This document shows positions 44,677 to 54,047 of a stretch of 64,000 nucleotides of DNA, piece by piece (within the stretch, counting starts at the first letter, position 1; the number at the start of each line of letters is the position of its first letter). The notes beneath the pieces were generated by a model, which saw only the letters and a program-made list of their open reading frames with translations, had not been told where the DNA came from and did not search any database. Origin of the DNA: Variovorax sp. (lineage in GTDB: Bacteria > Pseudomonadota > Gammaproteobacteria > Burkholderiales > Burkholderiaceae_C); assembly GCA_017744935.1 (NCBI GenBank), contig JAGIAI010000009.1, positions 1 through 64,000 on the forward strand, written 5' to 3'. The translations under genes were made by a program, and so were the position numbers.

Positions 44677-45369
44677 TCATTCCGGCTTTGTGTCGGGCAC
44701 GTCTCCGGCCGTGGTCATGAGTGAGTGCAGCATGCGCGCGATGAGTCGCGGCGTGTCCTCGTCGCCGAGATATTGAGGGCGCCCGAGCACGATGGCGCGG
44801 GGGATGGCCAGGAGTACGTGGTGGGCGAGGAAGGCCGCCTTCTCGCGGTCGCGCACCAGCACTTCGTCGGAGAACTTCTCCATGAGTGCCGGCATTGCGA
44901 CTGCCGACCAGAAGTGCTCCGACTTGACGAGCTCCAGCCGCACCAGCTCCTCGTAGTAGGTCGCCTTTTGATTGAATGCCGGGTCGATCTCCGCCCACCG
45001 CTCCAGAGTCGCCAAGCCAAAGCGCAGCAGCGAAACGATGCCCTCGAACAGCCCTGCAGAGGCAGGTAGCGCCGCGATGTGTTCGACCATCTCGCGCCGG
45101 ATGTCGCGCCGAAAGTCGCTGAAGATCGCCGCGATCAGCGATTCCATCGTCGGGTAGTACTCGTAGATCGAACTTACCGCCACGCCCGCGCGCTCCGACA
45201 GGTTCTGCACGGTCAAGGCATCGCGGCCCTGGCGGTCAAGGATCTCCCGTCCTGTTTCCTTGAGCGCCTCCACGAGCGCGACGGATCGCATCTGGCGCGG
45301 CCGCTTGCGCGGCTTGGCCGGCACTTCGATGCGAACGACGTCGCTGCCGGACGGATGGGGACGTGTCAT
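44677..45369 (-). CDS. TetR-family transcriptional regulator
   Basis: The 230-residue regulator starts at ATG 45369, with a GAAGAGG site before it. After a basic, Pro/Arg-rich arm (about 1-27) comes the TetR helix-turn-helix (about 45-75) with LTVQNLSERAGVAVSSIYEYY. The C-terminal part is an all-helical ligand domain. It lies between the LuxE/LuxC run and the divergent large dehydrogenase gene, so it may control both. The ligand is unknown, but an acyl-CoA or fatty acid is plausible. Confidence 0.85.
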   Translation of the reverse strand: MTRPHPSGSDVVRIEVPAKPRKRPRQMRSVALVEALKETGREILDRQGRDALTVQNLSERAGVAVSSIYEYYPTMESLIAAIFSDFRRDIRREMVEHIAALPASAGLFEGIVSLLRFGLATLERWAEIDPAFNQKATYYEELVRLELVKSEHFWSAVAMPALMEKFSDEVLVRDREKAAFLAHHVLLAIPRAIVLGRPQYLGDEDTPRLIARMLHSLMTTAGDVPDTKPE

Positions 45370-45435
45370 GCGAAGCCTCTTCTTCATTTGCCATGGATGC
45401 GCAGGACAGCTTATGTGCGTGTGCGCCCCGGCCGC

Positions 45436-45450
45436 CCCCTCATTTAGGGG
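45436..45450. repeat. C/G hairpin in divergent gap
   Basis: cccct-cattt-agggg forms a perfect 5-base-pair stem in the 156-base gap between the TetR gene and the large acyl-CoA dehydrogenase gene. It belongs by sequence to the C/G hairpin family of this window. Confidence 0.4.
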
Positions 45451-45525
45451 TGGTTCAGGAAAAGAGCTTCCGTGGTCTCCTTGCGGGGCTGCCTCAAAGC
45501 CGCGACTGCGCGTCGCTTCAACTGA

Positions 45526-47349
45526 ATGACCAAAGAACTCTTTCTCTCGCGTAGCGATCTCGACTTCCTGCTCTTCGACTGGCTGAAGGTCGAGGCCCTC
45601 ACCGAACGAACCCGCTTTGCCGGACAGGATCGCTTCGACTACGCCGCGGTCCTGGATACCTACGCCAGGATCGCCGCCGACCTTTTTGCTCCGCACAACA
45701 AGAAGAGCGACTGCCACGAGCCTTCTTTCGACGGCGAGAACGTGCGCGTCATCGATGAAGTGGGCGTCGCCATGCGCGCGTTCTCGGCGGCTGGCCTCAT
45801 GTCCGCGGCCTTCCCGCCGGAACGCGGTGGCATGGGCCTGCCCTCGGCGGTGGAACGCGCGGGCTTTGCATACCTGATGGCCGCCAACGTGGCGACCGCG
45901 GGCTATGCCTTCCTCACCATCGGCAATGCCAACCTGCTCATGGCCCACGCGGAACCCGAACAAGTGGCGAAGTACGTGCCGCCGATGGGCGAAGGCCGCT
46001 TCTTCGGCACGATGTGCCTGTCCGAACCACAGGCCGGCTCCAGCTTGGCCGACATCCGCACGAAGGCGCTACCCACCGGCGACGGACGCTATCGGCTGTT
46101 CGGAAACAAGATGTGGATCTCGGGCGGCGACCATGACGTGTCCGAGAACATCGTGCACCTCGTGCTCGCCAAGATCCCGGATGCGAACGGCCAGCTTCTG
46201 CCCGGCGTGCAAGGCATCTCGCTGTTCACGGTTCCGCGTCGCCTTGTCAACGAGGACGGCAGCGTCGGCGAACGCAACGATGTGGCTTTGGCCGGCGTGA
46301 ACCACAAGATGGGGCAGCGCGGGCTGGTCAACTGCCTGTTGAACTTTGGCGAGGGAAAGTTCAAGCCCGAAGGCGAGGCCGGGGCGCTCGGCGAGATCGT
46401 CGGCGAGCCGGGCAAGGGACTGGCCTACATGTTCCACATGATGAACGAGGCGCGCATCTCGGTCGGCCTTACCGCGGCCTCGCTTGCCTATACCGGCTAC
46501 CTGCACGCGTTGGACTATGCCGGGACCCGGACGCAAGGCCGCACGCGCAACCACCGCGACCCAGCTTCGCCGCCGGTGCCGATCATCGAGCACGCCGACG
46601 TGCGACGCATGCTGCTCGCGCAAAAGGCGTACGCCTCTGGCGCCCTTGCGCTGTGCCTGTATGCCGCGCGCCTGAACGACGACGTGCATTCGCTGGCAGA
46701 CGCTGCTGCCCGCGACCATTCCCATCTGCTCCTCGAACTGCTGACGCCGATCGTCAAGAGCTGGACAGCCCAGTGGGGCCTCGCGGCCAACGATCTGGCG
46801 ATCCAGGTCCATGGAGGCTACGGCTACACCCGCGAGTACAACGTCGAGCAGTTCTATCGCGACAACCGCATCAACCCGATCCACGAGGGCACCTTCGGCA
46901 TCCAGGCCATCGATCTACTCGGCCGCAAGACGGTCATGGAGCACGGCGCGGCCATGCGGCTGCTGTCTGCGCGCATCGCGGCGACCGTTGAAGGAGCCAC
47001 GCGCTTCGCATCGCTGCGGCGCCACGCCAGCGTGCTCCAGGCCGAATGGCGGCGTCTGCTCGTCGTCACCGAAAAGCTGCATGGCCTGAAAGATGCCGAG
47101 ATGAAGCTGGCCAATGCCGGCCCCTATCTCGAAGCCTTCGGCCATGTGGTCGTCGGCTGGCTGTGGCTGGACCAGGCCGTCGCTGCATCCGAGCTGCTCC
47201 AGGGCCCGCAGGGCAGCGATTTCCATCGCGGCAAGCTGGCCGCTTGCGACTACTTCTTTGGCTGGGAAATGCCGAAGGTCGCCGCATGGATCGCGGTGCT
47301 CGACCCGGTGGAACGCACGCCCCTGGACACCCCCGCGGGCTGGCTCTGA
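45526..47349 (+). CDS. Large acyl-CoA dehydrogenase (DmdC-like, about 600 residues)
   Basis: The 607-residue acyl-CoA dehydrogenase is longer than the usual 380-400. Motifs are MCLSEPQAGSSLADIRTKA, GNKMWISGGDHDVSENIVH, QVHGGYGYTREYNVEQFYRD (within 426-446) and PIHEGTFGIQAIDLLGRK with the catalytic Glu. A further helical C-terminal domain of about 130 residues follows. This layout is shared with 3-methylmercaptopropionyl-CoA dehydrogenase DmdC and long-chain or branched-chain relatives. It is followed by dehydrogenase, thiolase and EtfBA genes. Confidence 0.88.
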   Translation: MTKELFLSRSDLDFLLFDWLKVEALTERTRFAGQDRFDYAAVLDTYARIAADLFAPHNKKSDCHEPSFDGENVRVIDEVGVAMRAFSAAGLMSAAFPPERGGMGLPSAVERAGFAYLMAANVATAGYAFLTIGNANLLMAHAEPEQVAKYVPPMGEGRFFGTMCLSEPQAGSSLADIRTKALPTGDGRYRLFGNKMWISGGDHDVSENIVHLVLAKIPDANGQLLPGVQGISLFTVPRRLVNEDGSVGERNDVALAGVNHKMGQRGLVNCLLNFGEGKFKPEGEAGALGEIVGEPGKGLAYMFHMMNEARISVGLTAASLAYTGYLHALDYAGTRTQGRTRNHRDPASPPVPIIEHADVRRMLLAQKAYASGALALCLYAARLNDDVHSLADAAARDHSHLLLELLTPIVKSWTAQWGLAANDLAIQVHGGYGYTREYNVEQFYRDNRINPIHEGTFGIQAIDLLGRKTVMEHGAAMRLLSARIAATVEGATRFASLRRHASVLQAEWRRLLVVTEKLHGLKDAEMKLANAGPYLEAFGHVVVGWLWLDQAVAASELLQGPQGSDFHRGKLAACDYFFGWEMPKVAAWIAVLDPVERTPLDTPAGWL

Positions 47350-47387
47350 GCCACCCATACGCACCATTCACTTCACTTGGAAACGAC

Positions 47388-48320
47388 ATGAGAAAGATAG
47401 ATCTGGCGGGCAGGGTTGCCATCGTCACCGGCGCGGGCGCCGGCCTCGGGCGCGAACACGCTTTGCTGCTCGCACGCCTGGGCGCCAAGGTGGTGGTCAA
47501 CGATCTGGGAAGCGACGTGAGCGGGCGCGGTGGCTGCACCTCGGCGGCGCAGAAGGTAGTCGACGAGATTGCCGCACTGGGCGGCGAAGCAGTGGCCAAC
47601 ACCGCCTCGGTCACCGATTTCGAGGCCGTGAACGAGATGGTGGCCGGCACCGTGGCGCGCTGGGGCCGGGTGGACATCCTGGTCAACAACGCCGGCATCC
47701 TGCGCGACAAGAGCTTCGCGAAGATGGCGATGGAGGATTTCCGCACCGTGCTCGAGGTGCACCTGATGGGCGCCGTTCACTGCACCAAGGCGGTTTGGGA
47801 GACGATGCGCCAGCAAGGCTGGGGCCGGATCGTGATGACCACCTCGTCATCCGGCCTGTACGGCAGCTTCGGCCAGGCCAACTATGGCGCGGCCAAGATG
47901 GCGCTGGTGGGCCTGATGCAAACGCTCGCGCTCGAAGGCGAGAAGTACGGCATTCGCGTGAACTGCCTGGCGCCGACGGCGGGTACGCGCATGCTCGACG
48001 GCCTGATGCCACAAGACAAACTGGCCGCCTTCTCGCCGGCGGCGGTGAGCCCCGCCATCGGGGCGCTGGTGGCCGAGGACGCACCGACACGCATGGTGCT
48101 GTGCGCAGGCGCGGGCAGCTTCGAGGTGGCTCACATCACCCTCACGCGCGGGGTCCACCTCGGGACGGGCCCGCAGGTGGTGCACGAGCTCGCCGCCCGG
48201 CTGCCGGACGTCGTCGAACGCCATGGGGAGACGGTGCCCTGCAATGGCGCCGCCCAGGGCAACCTCGAACTGCGAAACGCCGGCTTCGAACTGGCCGGCG
48301 GTGCTGTGGGCCTCGCCTGA
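47388..48320 (+). CDS. 3-hydroxyacyl-CoA dehydrogenase, MFE-2 type SDR
   Basis: The 310-residue SDR closely resembles the product of 4746-5669. It has TGAGAGLGREHA (about 14-25), NNAGILRDKSFAKM (about 97-110), and NYGAAKMALVGLM with the Tyr-xxx-Lys pair. The C-terminal extension typical of MFE-2-like dehydrogenases is present. It would oxidise a (3R)-hydroxyacyl-CoA made by a MaoC-type hydratase; none is adjacent, so it may share the one at 5701 or rely on another locus. Confidence 0.85.
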   Translation: MRKIDLAGRVAIVTGAGAGLGREHALLLARLGAKVVVNDLGSDVSGRGGCTSAAQKVVDEIAALGGEAVANTASVTDFEAVNEMVAGTVARWGRVDILVNNAGILRDKSFAKMAMEDFRTVLEVHLMGAVHCTKAVWETMRQQGWGRIVMTTSSSGLYGSFGQANYGAAKMALVGLMQTLALEGEKYGIRVNCLAPTAGTRMLDGLMPQDKLAAFSPAAVSPAIGALVAEDAPTRMVLCAGAGSFEVAHITLTRGVHLGTGPQVVHELAARLPDVVERHGETVPCNGAAQGNLELRNAGFELAGGAVGLA

Positions 48321-48351
48321 AATCGCTTCCCTTACCTCGAAAGAAAGAAAC

Positions 48352-49536
48352 ATGGTCGACGCTGTCATCGTCTCCACCGCCCGCACGCCCATCGGCAGAG
48401 CCTATCGCGGGGCCTTCAACGACACCAAGTCCCCCACCCTGCTCGGCCACGCCATCGCCCATGCGGTGCAGCGCGCCGGCATCGAACCCGACCGCATCGA
48501 AGACGCCGTGATGGGCTCGGTGTTGACCGCCGGCACCGCCGGTTCCAACATCGCGCGCCAGGCCGTCCTGGCTGCCGGCCTGCCCAACACGATTGCGGCC
48601 CAGACCATCGATCGGCAATGCGCGTCCGGGCTCATGGCGATCGCCACCGCCGCCAAGCAAGTGATGGTGGACGGCATGGAAGTCGTCCTAGCCGGCGGGC
48701 AGGAAAACATCTCTGCGGTGCAGCAGCGCTACTTCGACTGGGTGGCGCAGGAGCAGGATGCCAACGTGCTCGCCCGCGCGCCCCATGCGCACATGCCGAT
48801 GCTCCAGACAGCGGAATTCGTTTCACGAAAGTACGGCATATCGCGTGAAGCGCAGGACCACTACGCACTCGAATCGCAGCGTCGCGTTGCGCATGCCCAG
48901 GCGGAGGGGCGATTCGATGCGGAGATCGCAGCCATCTCCACGCAGATGAAAATCACGAACAAGGAGACAGGCGAGACCAGCTACAAGCTGGTGGCTCTCA
49001 CCAAGGATGAAGGCAATCGCCCCGAGACCACGCTGCCGGGTCTTGCGTCGCTCAGGCCCGTGCTCGAAGGCGGTGTGGTCACGGCCGGCAACGCCAGCCA
49101 GCTTTCCGATGGCGCGAGCGCGTGCGTGGTCATGAACGGCGCACTCGCAGAACGCCTTGGCCTGCAACCTCTCGGGATCTACCGGGGCATGGCCGTTGCC
49201 GGCAATGCACCCGAGGAGATGGGCGTCGGACCGATCCACGCCATTCCCAAGCTGCTCCGGCAGCATGGACTGATGGTCGAAGACATCGATCTGTGGGAAC
49301 TCAATGAGGCCTTTGCATGCCAGGTGCTGTATTGCCGGGATCATCTGGGCATCGATCCCGCCAAATACAACGTCAATGGCGGCAGCATCGCCATTGGCCA
49401 TCCCTACGGCATGACGGGAGCGCGGCTGACAGGCCATGCGCTGGTGGAAGGCAAGCGGCGCGGGGCGAAACGCGTCGTGGTATCGATGTGCGTGGGTGGC
49501 GGCATGGGCGCCGCGGCACTGTTCGAGATTGCCTGA
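48352..49536 (+). CDS. Acetyl-CoA acyltransferase (FadA-type thiolase)
   Basis: The 394-residue canonical thiolase has the nucleophile Cys90 in [30 protein letters not shown] with the His, and Cys380 in [15 protein letters not shown]. All catalytic residues are in place. It would cleave a 3-oxoacyl-CoA with CoA, releasing acetyl-CoA or propionyl-CoA. It lies 31 bases after the dehydrogenase gene and before EtfBA, completing a compact beta-oxidation set with 45526 and 47388. Confidence 0.9.
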   Translation: MVDAVIVSTARTPIGRAYRGAFNDTKSPTLLGHAIAHAVQRAGIEPDRIEDAVMGSVLTAGTAGSNIARQAVLAAGLPNTIAAQTIDRQCASGLMAIATAAKQVMVDGMEVVLAGGQENISAVQQRYFDWVAQEQDANVLARAPHAHMPMLQTAEFVSRKYGISREAQDHYALESQRRVAHAQAEGRFDAEIAAISTQMKITNKETGETSYKLVALTKDEGNRPETTLPGLASLRPVLEGGVVTAGNASQLSDGASACVVMNGALAERLGLQPLGIYRGMAVAGNAPEEMGVGPIHAIPKLLRQHGLMVEDIDLWELNEAFACQVLYCRDHLGIDPAKYNVNGGSIAIGHPYGMTGARLTGHALVEGKRRGAKRVVVSMCVGGGMGAAALFEIA

Positions 49537-49540
49537 GATA

Positions 49541-49560
49541 CCCCCTCCTTTGTGGTGGGG
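49541..49560. repeat. C/G-rich element after the thiolase gene
   Basis: ccccctcctttgtggtgggg, just after the thiolase stop, can form a short interrupted C/G stem. It resembles the other hairpins of this window and may act as a weak terminator before etfB. Confidence 0.4.
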
Positions 49561-49632
49561 TCGAAATATGCCGGGAGCGGTTAACTTTGACGCATCGCTT
49601 CGATGAACTAACCAGCGGGAAAGCAAGCAGTC

Positions 49633-50382
49633 ATGAAAATATTGGTGGCAGTCAAACGCGTGATTGACGCGAACGTGAAGGCGCAGGTGAAGTCCGATGG
49701 CTCCGGCATCGAACTCGCCAGCGTGAAGATGAGCATGAACCCCTTCGACGAGATTGCCGTCGAAGAGGCTGTGCGGTTGAAGGAGAAGGGCGTTGCCACC
49801 GAAGTCATCGCTGTCTCTTGCGGCGATGCCAAGTGCCAGGAGACGCTGCGCACCGCGATGGCCATTGGCGCCGATCGCGGCATCCTCGTTGAGACGTCCG
49901 AAGAGCTTCAGCCGCTGGCCGTCGCCAAGCTGCTCAAGGCGCTGGTCGACAAGGAACAACCCGGCCTGGTGATCCTCGGCAAGCAAGCCATCGACGACGA
50001 CAACAACCAGACCGGCCAGATGCTGGCTGCGCTGGCTGACCTTCCCCAAGCCACCTTCGCCTCCAAGGTCGAAGTCGCAGGCGACAAGGTCAATGTGACC
50101 CGTGAAGTCGATGGCGGCCTGGAAACCCTGTCCCTCTCGCTCCCCGCGGTCATCACCTCCGACCTGCGCCTGAACGAGCCGCGCTACGTGACGCTGCCCA
50201 ACATCATGAAGGCCAAGAAGAAGCAGCTGGACACGGTGACCCCGGCGGATCTGGGCGTGGACGCAGCGCCCCGCCTGAAGACTCTCAAGGTCGCAGAGCC
50301 TCCCAAGCGCGGCGCCGGCATCAAGGTGCCCGATGTGGCCACCCTCGTGGACAAGCTGAAGAACGAAGCCAAGGTGATCTGA
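49633..50382 (+). CDS. etfB: Electron transfer flavoprotein beta subunit
   Basis: The 249-residue protein begins [18 protein letters not shown], the standard EtfB opening. It has [34 protein letters not shown] (AMP-binding region) and [23 protein letters not shown], which contains the ETF-beta recognition loop that docks to acyl-CoA dehydrogenases. It carries electrons from the many dehydrogenases encoded here toward ETF-ubiquinone oxidoreductase, which is not in the window. It is followed closely by etfA. Confidence 0.95.
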   Translation: MKILVAVKRVIDANVKAQVKSDGSGIELASVKMSMNPFDEIAVEEAVRLKEKGVATEVIAVSCGDAKCQETLRTAMAIGADRGILVETSEELQPLAVAKLLKALVDKEQPGLVILGKQAIDDDNNQTGQMLAALADLPQATFASKVEVAGDKVNVTREVDGGLETLSLSLPAVITSDLRLNEPRYVTLPNIMKAKKKQLDTVTPADLGVDAAPRLKTLKVAEPPKRGAGIKVPDVATLVDKLKNEAKVI

Positions 50383-50393
50383 GGAAGACTGTC

Positions 50394-51329
50394 ATGACCG
50401 TACTTGTTATTGCCGAACACGACCACGCCACCCTCAAGCCGGCGACCCTGAACACTGTCACTGCCGCAGCGGCTTGCCAAAGCGGGGATGTGCATGTCCT
50501 CGTGGCTGGCGCCAATGCCGCCGAAGCCGGCAAGGCCGCTTCCCAAGTCGCTGGCGTTGCCAAGGTGATCGTGGCCGATAGCCCGAGCCTGGCGGAGAAC
50601 CTCGCCGAGAACGTTGCCGCGCAAGTTCTGGCGATCGCCAAAAACTACAGCCATATCCTGTTCCCGGCCACGGCCAACGGCAAGAACGTGGCTCCCCGAG
50701 TTGCAGCCAAGCTGGACGTGGCGCAGATCAGCGATATCACCAAGGTGGACAGTGCCGACACCTTCGAGCGGCCGATCTACGCGGGTAACGCCATTGCCAC
50801 CGTGCAGAGCAGTGATTCGATCAAGGTGATCACTGTGCGTACGACGGGCTTTGACGCCGCAGCAGCCACGGGCGGCAGCGCCGCAGTGGAGAGCGCCGAA
50901 GGCGTCGCAGACAGCGGCAAGAGCAGCTTCGTGGGCCGCGAAGTGACCAAGAGCGACCGACCTGAACTGACCGCCGCCAAGATCATCGTCTCGGGTGGCC
51001 GGGCTCTTGGTAGCGCCGAGAAGTTCAACGAAGTCATGACGCCTCTGGCGGACAAGCTCGGAGCCGCCCTCGGCGCCAGCCGCGCCGCCGTGGACGCAGG
51101 CTACGCCCCCAACGACTGGCAAGTCGGCCAGACCGGCAAGATCGTCGCCCCGCAGCTGTACATCGCAGCCGGCATCTCCGGCGCGATCCAGCATCTGGCA
51201 GGCATGAAGGACTCCAAGGTCATCGTCGCGATCAACAAGGATGAAGAAGCGCCGATCTTCTCGGTGGCCGACTACGGCCTCGTGGCCGACCTCTTCACGG
51301 CTGTGCCGGAACTCGTCAAGTCTCTATGA
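50394..51329 (+). CDS. etfA: Electron transfer flavoprotein alpha subunit
   Basis: The 311-residue protein has an N-terminal alpha/beta domain and the FAD-binding C-terminal half: [33 protein letters not shown] and the ETF-alpha signature [17 protein letters not shown] (about 259-275), ending with [14 protein letters not shown]. With EtfB it forms the soluble electron carrier for acyl-CoA dehydrogenases. It lies 11 bases after etfB and is the last gene of this plus-strand run. Confidence 0.95.
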   Translation: MTVLVIAEHDHATLKPATLNTVTAAAACQSGDVHVLVAGANAAEAGKAASQVAGVAKVIVADSPSLAENLAENVAAQVLAIAKNYSHILFPATANGKNVAPRVAAKLDVAQISDITKVDSADTFERPIYAGNAIATVQSSDSIKVITVRTTGFDAAAATGGSAAVESAEGVADSGKSSFVGREVTKSDRPELTAAKIIVSGGRALGSAEKFNEVMTPLADKLGAALGASRAAVDAGYAPNDWQVGQTGKIVAPQLYIAAGISGAIQHLAGMKDSKVIVAINKDEEAPIFSVADYGLVADLFTAVPELVKSL

Positions 51330-51507
51330 GCAACTGGATGCGCTTGGCGGGGCCAATCTCCGACAACTCCCGTCATGGAGATGCTTGGCTTCCTGGAGCG
51401 CGTCAAGCCACTCCTGGGGACTCCGCCCGCCGGAGAAGACACTGGTGAAGACTGGCGGCGGTGCGCGCCGAGCGCGCGCTGGGTTCCCCGAAGTTGCCGG
51501 ACCGACC

Positions 51508-52779
51508 TCAGGCCCGCTTCATCGCGCGATGCGCGGCGCGCTCCAGCGTCTCTTGATGCTCAGGCGCAGCGACCGCGATCATGCGCGGAACGCGCTGAGC
51601 CAACGTCAGGCCGCGCAGGTCTGCGACACCGTGCTCGGTCACGATGACGCAGGCATCGCTGCGTGGCACCGTTACTGGCCCGGAGAGCGTCGGGACGATG
51701 CGGCTGCGCGAGCCCGCCGTCGAGGGAAGGGCGATGACCGGTACACCGCCGCGACTAGCTTGCGCTGCGCGCAGGAAATCAGCAATGCCGCCGACGGCGC
51801 CGACATATCGCCCACCCGCAAGCTCCGCATTCACCTGGCCTGTCAGGTCGACCTCGATGGCCGAGTTGATGGCGACGAAGCGCTCGATGCTCCCGAGCAC
51901 GCGCGGGCTGTGCGTGTAGTCCGTGCCGCGCAATTCCAGCGCCGGATTGCGATGTGCGAAGCGGCGCAGCTTCTCACCACCGATCAGTACGCCGCCTATG
52001 CTCACTCCCTGATCGATGCTCTTGCAGCTGTTGGTCAGCACGCCGGCCTCGTACAGCTGCGCGAACCCATTGCTGATGCTGCCGGAATGCACACCGAGTT
52101 CGTGCCTGTCGTGCAGCTGGGACAGCACGGCATCGGGAATGCTCCCGATACCCGCCTGCAAGGTGGCGCCATCTTCGATGAGACCGGCCACGTGCTTGCC
52201 GATCACCGCTTCCACGGGCCCTGGCGGCGCGGATTCTCCGTTTGGTAGCGGCTCGGTCGAATGAACGAGCAGGTCAATGTCATCTTCATGCAGATAGGGT
52301 CCGCCATAGGTCCAGGGGACATCCGGATGGACCTCCGCAATGATCGCTCGCGCAGTGATCAATGCATCGACGAGGTACTCGCGCGCCATGCCCAGGCTGT
52401 AACGGCCCAGCGAGTCGGGGGGCGAAACCTGGAGCATGACCACGTCCACACGCAAGGGCCCGCGCTGGATCAGCCGTGGCAGTTGCGAGTAGTGGGCAGG
52501 CAGGATGTCGAGTACGCCGGCTTCGGCCAACGCGCGGTTGGCGCCAGTGCCGCAGTAGGCCATCAGGTCGAAGGCGTCTGCATGCTCTGGCGTAAGAAGG
52601 GTCCCAGCGCCGATGCCGAGGAATATCCGGATCCGGCGCAGGCGCTCGCGCTGCGCGATGAGCGCCCGAACGAGGCTCGCCGGCTCTGCGTGTGACTGGC
52701 CCCACATCACCGTGTCGCCAGGGCGGATGTGCCGTGCAAGATCCGGCTCGGCTGCGGATATGAAGGAGTCTGAGTTCAT
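51508..52779 (-). CDS. Acetyl-CoA hydrolase / 4-hydroxybutyrate CoA-transferase family protein
   Basis: The 423-residue protein belongs to the two-domain acetyl-CoA hydrolase/transferase family. It has ATLQAGIGSIPDAVLSQL, INSAIEVDLTGQVNAE, and IVTEHGVADLRGLTLAQR near the end. The segment that in 4-hydroxybutyrate CoA-transferases reads HSE/HTE and carries the catalytic Glu is GVHSGSISNG here, with Gly233. It is divergent from the LysR gene by 101 bases and shares a candidate operator with it. The product could move CoA between short acids, or hydrolyse an acyl-CoA. Confidence 0.82.
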   Translation of the reverse strand: MNSDSFISAAEPDLARHIRPGDTVMWGQSHAEPASLVRALIAQRERLRRIRIFLGIGAGTLLTPEHADAFDLMAYCGTGANRALAEAGVLDILPAHYSQLPRLIQRGPLRVDVVMLQVSPPDSLGRYSLGMAREYLVDALITARAIIAEVHPDVPWTYGGPYLHEDDIDLLVHSTEPLPNGESAPPGPVEAVIGKHVAGLIEDGATLQAGIGSIPDAVLSQLHDRHELGVHSGSISNGFAQLYEAGVLTNSCKSIDQGVSIGGVLIGGEKLRRFAHRNPALELRGTDYTHSPRVLGSIERFVAINSAIEVDLTGQVNAELAGGRYVGAVGGIADFLRAAQASRGGVPVIALPSTAGSRSRIVPTLSGPVTVPRSDACVIVTEHGVADLRGLTLAQRVPRMIAVAAPEHQETLERAAHRAMKRA

Positions 52780-52828
52780 GGCTTTCCCGGGACTCTAGGG
52801 ATTGACGTCCGGGCTGCCAAATGAACAA

Positions 52829-52846
52829 ATCGAAAGCACCGTTTCG
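52829..52846. promoter_or_regulatory. Candidate LysR operator 1
   Basis: atcgaaagcaccgtttcg contains cgaaa and tttcg as an inverted repeat six bases apart. It lies in the divergent gap between the CoA-transferase and LysR genes. A nearly identical sequence occurs at 53949-53965, before the next operon, supporting a shared binding site. Confidence 0.45.
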
Positions 52847-52880
52847 TGCTGAGCGAAGCGACCCTGATTCTTGACGCACC

Positions 52881-53828
52881 ATGACATTCAATCGCTTGCA
52901 CCTGATCCGTCAGGTGGATCTCTTCACCTTGCGCCTCTTCCTTTCTGCCGTGGAGGAACAGCAGATCGGCCGGGCCGCCATTCGCGAGAACATCGCAGCA
53001 TCCACTGCCACGAAGCGCATCCAGGATCTCGAGGAGATCGCCGGCATCGAACTGCTCGAGCGCACACCGAAGGGCGTGGCGCCCACGCCGGCGGGAGAAG
53101 TCCTGGTGCGTTGCATTCGCGCGATCTTCGGCAACCTCGACGACATGCGCGCGCAGATCGCCGCTTTCACGGAGGGAGTCCGGGGCGAAGTGAGCGTCGC
53201 TTCGGCGCGCACCATCATCGCGCCGTTCCTTGCCCGCGAGCTCGGCGACTTTGCTCGCGATTTTCCGCGTGTCGATCTGGTGGTGCGCGAAGTGGAGAAC
53301 GCCGACATCGTGCAAGCTGTCACGCAGGGCGAATGCGACATCGGCGTGTTCGCCGTGGTTCGAGATCTCGACCTGAGCGGTGTGGAAACCATTCCCTATC
53401 GCACCGACCGCCTCGTGGCGGTCGTTCCGCGCACGCATCCGTTGTCCGAACGGAAAAGTGTTTCGTTCGAGGACCTGATGCCGGAGAACCTGATCGCAGT
53501 GGGCGCGATGAACGCCACGTTTGCGGCGGCTGCACGGCGGCTCGGCAGCGAATACAAGCCGAAGTACAGCGTACGAAGTTCCGGCGTTGCGATCAGCCTC
53601 GTTCAGGCCGGGCTCGGCGTCACCGTCCAACCCGAATGCGTTGTGGGTCTTGAGCTGTTCGATCGCGTTGCGGCCATCGACCTCACCGAGCCCTGGGCGA
53701 AGCGCATCATCCAGATCGCCACGCCCCGAGGGCGAACCCAGAGCCCGGCCGCCATGGCCCTGGTCAAGCAACTGGTGAGCGGGCCCGCCGAAGCGGCGGG
53801 TGGAAATGCAACGCCCCCGCAGGGCTGA
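52881..53828 (+). CDS. LysR-family transcriptional regulator
   Basis: The 315-residue regulator has the LysR winged helix near the N-terminus (about 14-73): LRLFLSAVEEQQIGRAA, ASTATKRIQDLEEIAGIELLER and APTPAGE. A periplasmic-binding-like effector domain (about 95-300) follows, containing GVAISLVQAGLGVTVQPE. It stands between a divergent CoA-transferase gene and a downstream plus-strand catabolic operon; both intergenic gaps carry the same cgaaa...ttcg motif, so it probably controls both. The effector is unknown. Confidence 0.9.
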   Translation: MTFNRLHLIRQVDLFTLRLFLSAVEEQQIGRAAIRENIAASTATKRIQDLEEIAGIELLERTPKGVAPTPAGEVLVRCIRAIFGNLDDMRAQIAAFTEGVRGEVSVASARTIIAPFLARELGDFARDFPRVDLVVREVENADIVQAVTQGECDIGVFAVVRDLDLSGVETIPYRTDRLVAVVPRTHPLSERKSVSFEDLMPENLIAVGAMNATFAAAARRLGSEYKPKYSVRSSGVAISLVQAGLGVTVQPECVVGLELFDRVAAIDLTEPWAKRIIQIATPRGRTQSPAAMALVKQLVSGPAEAAGGNATPPQG

Positions 53829-53948
53829 AGCACAACGCACTCCCGGTTTTCGCTGAGAAAAGAGCCCGAGAGATCGGCAGGTCCGGCATGGCCGAGCCGG
53901 CGCAACCGTTGCTGGCAATTTCCCTGATCGCACGCGGTATTCGAGCGG

Positions 53949-53965
53949 ATCGAAACACCGCTTCG
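53949..53965. promoter_or_regulatory. Candidate LysR operator 2
   Basis: atcgaaacaccgcttcg matches operator 1 with one base missing and one changed. It lies 83 bases before the start of the acyl-CoA dehydrogenase gene at 54048, a normal place for an activator site. An AAGGAG ribosome binding site precedes that gene. Confidence 0.45.
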
Positions 53966-54047
53966 AAATTCGCAACTTGGATTGCGCGCCCGCCTTCCCT
54001 AGCCTACGGGGTATCGGCACGCACTCACACACAAGGAGCAATCAACC

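Noticed and set aside
51330..51507. A gene fragment between etfA and the CoA-transferase gene
   Set aside because: Short frames cross this convergent gap, but none has a recognisable motif; only weak GC palindromes near 51421-51435 and 51463-51477 are visible.
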